From positions 248,001 to 312,000 of the forward strand of contig NZ_PYWB01000006.1 of the NCBI RefSeq assembly GCF_003056345.1: a DNA stretch of 64,000 nt. Reading direction: 5' to 3'. The position numbers and the translations under genes are program-made. The DNA is from Devosia submarina. GTDB taxonomy: Bacteria; Pseudomonadota; Alphaproteobacteria; Rhizobiales; Devosiaceae. Of this stretch, positions 62,843-64,000 are shown in pieces; position 1 is the stretch's first letter, and every line of letters starts with the position of its first letter. The notes below the pieces were generated by a model, which was given only the letters and a program-made list of their open reading frames with translations, was not told where the DNA came from and did no database searches.

Positions 62843-63742
62843 ATGACAAGACAGAAGTACCTCTTTTGCTACCTTATGGTGGCGCCAGCCATGCTTATCA
62901 CCACCGCGTTGGGCATTTACCCGATGCTCTTCTCGCTATGGATGAGCTTTGTTGAATACGATTTGCTGCGGATCAATCAATTTGGAACGCCGTTTGTTGG
63001 GCTCGACAATTATGTCGAAGTGTTCTCGGACCCGCGTTTTGTACAAACCCTGTTCAACACCATCATCTTCACCATCTTGGCGGTTGCAGCTACGCTCGGC
63101 TTTGGGCTTCTACTCTCGCAGGTTCTAAACGCCAACTATCGCGGCCGGACGGCAATGCGCATGCTCGTCTGCGTACCATGGTTTGTGCCCCCGGCGGTCG
63201 CTTCCGCGATCTGGATGTGGCTCCTAAACACTGATCGCAGCCCTATCAATTTCCTGCTGCAAGATGCCGGCCTTATCACGAGCAATATTCGCTGGCTGAC
63301 GGACTCCGCCACTTGGGGGCCGTTCAGCATCCCGATGATGTCCATCGTCGCAGTGCGCGTTTGGAATGGCCTGCCCTTCGCTGTCATCTTTCTGCTTGCC
63401 GCCCTGCAGTCGATCCCTCGCAGCCTCTACGAAGCCGCCGAGGTAGATGGCGCAAGCCTTTGGCAAAAGTTCTGGTACGTCACCTTGCCGATGCTGCGCC
63501 CCGTCTTGGCCATCCTCATAACCTTGCTCGTGATTGGTGGATTGGGATCGTTCGAGATCAACTACATCATGACGGGCGGTGGGCCACAGAACCTGACCAA
63601 CATCATGGCCGTCTACTCATACCAGCAGGCCTTTTCCTTCTACCGCTTTGATCTCGCCTCTGCTGCGAGTGGCATGATCTTCATCATGACCGGCTTCATC
63701 TCGATTTTTTATCTGCGCTCCCAACTGAAAAGGGTCGCGTGA
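62843..63742 (+). CDS. Sugar ABC transporter permease (MalF-like)
   Basis: A 299-residue inner-membrane protein with six predicted spans. The EAA loop EAAEVDGASLWQKFWYVTLPMLRPVL near 205 is the contact with the ATPase. Earlier: FCYLMVAPAMLITTALGIYP, FVGLDNYVEVFSDPRF and MRMLVCVPWFVPPAVASAIW. Its stop overlaps the next start as TGATG. A partner ATPase is not in the window and may lie downstream. Confidence 0.93.
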   Translation: MTRQKYLFCYLMVAPAMLITTALGIYPMLFSLWMSFVEYDLLRINQFGTPFVGLDNYVEVFSDPRFVQTLFNTIIFTILAVAATLGFGLLLSQVLNANYRGRTAMRMLVCVPWFVPPAVASAIWMWLLNTDRSPINFLLQDAGLITSNIRWLTDSATWGPFSIPMMSIVAVRVWNGLPFAVIFLLAALQSIPRSLYEAAEVDGASLWQKFWYVTLPMLRPVLAILITLLVIGGLGSFEINYIMTGGGPQNLTNIMAVYSYQQAFSFYRFDLASAASGMIFIMTGFISIFYLRSQLKRVA

Positions 63743-64000
63743 TGACCATTGCCGTACCCAACGCTCTCAGCCGACCTGGCTTTTTTCAGCGACTGAGCTT
63801 CGCCAACAAGAGTGATGTGTTCACTCGCGTCCTGGTGATCGCGATCACCATCGCACTGCTCTTTTACATCCTGCTGCCAGTTTATTGGATGCTGAAGACT
63901 TCCTTCCAGCCGAACCAGGAAATCCGCGTTCTACCACCGATCTGGTTTCCAACCGAAACAACCGCGCACCCCTACACCAATGCCAACCGGCTGATCCCGA
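63742..64000 (+). CDS. Sugar ABC transporter permease (MalG-like), N-terminal part
   Basis: The frame runs off the window after 86 codons. VFTRVLVIAITIALLFYILLPVYWMLKTSFQP is the first span with the MalG-family WMLKTSF-Q motif, followed by NQEIRVLPPIWFPTE. It is translationally coupled to the MalF-like gene. Confidence 0.9.
   Translation, partial: MTIAVPNALSRPGFFQRLSFANKSDVFTRVLVIAITIALLFYILLPVYWMLKTSFQPNQEIRVLPPIWFPTETTAHPYTNANRLIP

Overview
The window looks like chromosomal DNA of a GC-rich alphaproteobacterium of the Hyphomicrobiales, most like Devosia or a close relative. This rests on gene content: the DUF2155/NDUFA12 pair, a long B12-dependent ribonucleotide reductase with a C-terminal Cys-rich tail, HWE-type histidine kinases, small DUF6894/DUF2934/DUF2076 proteins, and sugar ABC operons controlled by FCD-type GntR repressors. 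The genus is an inference. No rRNA, complete tRNA, CRISPR array or intact transposase was found.

Layout. 0-5 kb: housekeeping genes (DUF2155, NDUFA12, nrdJ with paired NrdR-box-like sites and a good terminator). 5-8.5 kb: a gene graveyard with an SDR-AraC mosaic, truncated VOC and pccB relics and a broken tyrosine recombinase, plus two intact small genes. 8.6-18.2 kb: a catabolic locus. One arm is GntR, RbsA-, RbsC- and RbsB-type ABC genes and a DJ-1 protein; the divergent arm is Ldh_2, iron alcohol dehydrogenase, aldehyde dehydrogenase and alpha/beta hydrolase. A 14-bp palindrome lies between them. 18.2-21.4 kb: gene-poor, with small genes and another recombinase relic. 21.4-37.5 kb: a core-like mixture (P-loop kinase, SRAP, Gre-like factor, GFA, MFS, MTA/SAH-type nucleosidase, SleB hydrolase, glycosyltransferase, K+ channel, 5-oxoprolinase pxpBCA, GH43-like protein, PfkB kinase). 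37.6-41 kb: a hybrid kinase, a single-domain response regulator and an HWE kinase in a row. 41.4-54.3 kb: about fifteen mostly unrecognised exported or membrane proteins around an ECF sigma/putative anti-sigma pair. 55.2-64 kb: a carbohydrate catabolic island that runs off the end. It holds a GH-A-type glycosidase, ABM monooxygenase, two GntR regulators, Gfo/Idh oxidoreductase, isopropylmalate/tartrate-dehydrogenase-like enzyme, SMP-30 lactonase and a MalEFG-type importer.

How the genes work together. Both catabolic loci follow the plan importer plus dehydrogenases plus GntR repressor, with palindromic operators placed where one regulator could control both arms. In the 55-64 kb island the same ACGTATACGT palindrome lies just upstream of both the glycosidase gene and the lactonase-dehydrogenase operon, which strongly suggests one regulon. 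The 42-54 kb block is the best candidate for an undescribed system: an ECF sigma factor whose ribosome-binding site sits inside an inverted repeat, an atypical membrane partner, and a long run of envelope proteins without obvious families. All assignments come from reading the sequence; no database search was run.
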